Below are positions 5,348-6,471 of a stretch of 6,471 bases of DNA, one piece after another (positions within the stretch are counted from its first letter, which is position 1; the number at the start of each line of letters is the position of its first letter). This DNA comes from Nitrospiraceae bacterium (GTDB lineage: Bacteria; Nitrospirota; Nitrospiria; Nitrospirales; Nitrospiraceae), in the NCBI GenBank assembly GCA_011391455.1, contig JAABQN010000120.1, positions 1 to 6,471 on the forward strand, written 5' to 3'. Below the pieces are notes generated by a model, which saw only the letters and a program-made list of their open reading frames with translations, did not search any database and was not told the origin of the DNA. A program made the position numbers and the translations under genes.

Positions 5348-6292
5348 ATGACCATCCAGGCACAGTTTCCAGATGAGCAAAACTTCGAAGGCGCCTTCAT
5401 CAGACAGCCTGATGCTTTTACCAACTGGGTAACCGCAAATGGCAACTCCGGCTACCAGGCAGCGAGCGGTCGCTACCACCTCTATGTCTCTTGGGCCTGC
5501 CCCTGGGCGCATCGGACGATCATTGTGCGTAAACTCAAGAAACTGGAAGGCGTGATCGGCATGACGGTCGTAGACCCGATCCGTGACGAGCGAGGCTGGG
5601 CCTTTCGCGAAGGACCGGGGCATTCGCTTGATCCCATCAATGGATTCCAGTTCCTCAGCCAGGCCTACAAGACCACCGATCCGAACTATCTGGGGCGGTT
5701 CACCGTCCCTGCGTTGTGGGACAGGGTCACGAAACGCATCGTCACCAATTCCGACGACGATCTCATGCGCATGTTCAACGGCGAATTCAATCGCTTTACC
5801 GAGAGTAGAATTGATCTGTATCAGGAAGGAATCAGGAAGGAGATCGACGACCTCAATACCTTCATCTATGAAAATGTGAACAATGGGGTCTATCGCGCAG
5901 GATTCGCCACATCGCAGCAGGCCTATGAACGAGCCGTATTTCGCCTTTTCGAGGCCCTCGATCAACTCGAGGCCAGGCTGGCGCGCCAACGCTATCTCTT
6001 CGGCTCACAATTTGTCGAAACCGATTGGCGCTTGTTCGTCACCCTCGTACGCTTCGACGCAGTCTACCATGGCCATTTCAAATGCAACCTTAGGCGGATC
6101 ATCGACTACCCCAACCTCTTCGGTTACCTCAAAGACCTCTATCAGACCGACGGCATCGCCGAAACCGTAAACTTCGACCACATCAAGCAGCACTACTACA
6201 TCACCCACGACGACATCAATCCAACCCGTATCGTCCCTCGTGGTCCCGACCAAGATCTGACCACTCCCCACGGCCGAGAACATCTGCAATAA
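5348..6292 (+). CDS. yqjG: glutathionyl-hydroquinone reductase (Xi-class glutathione transferase)
   Basis: A cytosolic enzyme that removes glutathione from glutathionyl-hydroquinones, giving free hydroquinones. The product has 314 residues, the family's usual size. An N-terminal thioredoxin-like domain carries the signature SWACPWAHR with catalytic Cys51 (48-56). GRFTVPALWD at 116-125 contains the cis-Pro (P121). The helical C-terminal domain has FGSQFVETDWRLF (218-230), VRFDAVYHGHFKCNLRRI (234-251), YPNLFGYL (254-261), and INPTRIVPRGP (290-300) with a PHGRE end, all typical of YqjG/ECM4 members. Start choice: AGGAG (5336-5340) lies 7 nt before this ATG, and an in-frame ATG at 5174 would add 58 residues read from the palindromic element. 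Oddity: the usual glutathione-contact block N-N-E-S reads T-N-S-D here (residues 133-136), followed by Asp-Asp. Substrate use could differ. Confidence 0.92.
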   Translation: MTIQAQFPDEQNFEGAFIRQPDAFTNWVTANGNSGYQAASGRYHLYVSWACPWAHRTIIVRKLKKLEGVIGMTVVDPIRDERGWAFREGPGHSLDPINGFQFLSQAYKTTDPNYLGRFTVPALWDRVTKRIVTNSDDDLMRMFNGEFNRFTESRIDLYQEGIRKEIDDLNTFIYENVNNGVYRAGFATSQQAYERAVFRLFEALDQLEARLARQRYLFGSQFVETDWRLFVTLVRFDAVYHGHFKCNLRRIIDYPNLFGYLKDLYQTDGIAETVNFDHIKQHYYITHDDINPTRIVPRGPDQDLTTPHGREHLQ

Positions 6293-6302
6293 CGAGCAGA
6301 GC

Positions 6303-6392
6303 GGTTCTTTTGGTTTGTTTGGTTCATCTGGTTTATCCGGTTAGTTTGGTTCAACCAAATAAACGAGACAAACCAAACAAACTGGAGCAACC
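6303..6392. repeat. TTGGTT-type intergenic palindromic repeat, copy 2
   Basis: Arms of 40 nt (6303-6342 and 6353-6392) match as inverted repeats at 30 of 40 positions, including a perfect 12-nt run GTTTGTTTGGTT. A second, tight palindrome TTTGGTT-C-AACCAAA (6345-6359) sits at the centre. Each arm is made of imperfect TTGGTT-like units. The element starts about 10 nt after the reductase stop codon, so it could also fold at the mRNA 3' end and act as a terminator or stabiliser. Blocks within it recur at 641-724. Confidence 0.65.
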
Positions 6393-6393
6393 A

Positions 6394-6444
6394 GTGTAGA
6401 TAGCAAGTTAACTTGTCCGGTGTAGGTAGCTCATGATCTGTCCG
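6394..6444. repeat. tandem 25-26-bp direct repeat, possible edge of a mobile element
   Basis: Unit 1 (6394-6419) and unit 2 (6420-6444) both begin GTGTAG, one base, TAGC and both end CTTGTCCG or TCTGTCCG. The middles differ: unit 1 contains the perfect 12-bp palindrome CAAGTTAACTTG (6404-6415), unit 2 the palindrome TCATGA (6432-6437). Repeated end-proximal units of this size are found at the ends of some insertion sequences, where the transposase binds. The window stops at 6471, so no transposase can be seen. The last 27 bases show no gene. Confidence 0.45.
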
Positions 6445-6471
6445 GTTCTTCCTCTCGAGTTTTTCAGCCGT

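Noticed and set aside
5150..5989. 279-codon minus-strand frame over the reductase
   Set aside because: It mirrors the reductase gene, whose signatures are clear on the other strand.
6196..6390. Minus-strand frame encoding an Asn-Gln-Thr-rich peptide
   Set aside because: Its low-complexity N-terminus is a direct reading of the TTGGTT-type repeat and the remainder is antisense to the reductase.

Overview
The window looks like about 6.5 kb of chromosome from a Nitrospira-like bacterium. I infer this from the flavour of the proteins (GC-moderate, envelope-rich genes), from a 60-residue Cys-containing protein of a kind I associate with that genus, and from intergenic repeats built of TTGGTT-like units. 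The assignment rests on recognition only and was not searched.

Layout: (1) 1-448, minus strand: the N-terminal part of an exported protein, probably a beta-propeller, cut off by the window edge, with its own promoter near 528-556. (2) 449-827: a gap holding that promoter and the first copy of a TTGGTT-type palindromic repeat. (3) 828-2171, minus: a complete type II NADH dehydrogenase. (4) 2172-2771: a gene-poor gap with a 176-bp element bounded by inverted repeats (possible MITE or IS remnant). (5) 2772-2954, plus: a small protein with a Cys/His zinc-ribbon-like pattern. (6) 2955-3223: a frameshifted minus-strand remnant that I read as a DUF72 gene, then a weak promoter. (7) 3224-4474, plus: a CPA1 cation/proton antiporter close to NhaP2/CvrA but lacking the C-terminal cytosolic region. 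(8) 4475-4630: a convergent gap with a strong hairpin, probably a bidirectional terminator. (9) 4631-4996, minus: a small exported Ig-like protein. (10) 4997-5347: a divergent gap with a promoter that has a palindrome in its spacer, and a 90-bp element closed by perfect 14-bp inverted arms. (11) 5348-6292, plus: a glutathionyl-hydroquinone reductase. (12) 6293-6471: a second TTGGTT-type palindrome and a tandem 25-26-bp repeat, with no gene.

Most genes stand alone, on alternating strands and separated by long gaps, so no operon is evident. A loose theme is redox and ion homeostasis at the membrane: NDH-2 passes electrons from NADH to quinone, the reductase handles glutathionylated quinols, and the antiporter exchanges monovalent cations for protons. 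I see no CRISPR array, tRNA, rRNA, phage gene or defence cassette. The least explained material is non-coding: four repeat or palindrome elements in the gaps between ordinary genes.
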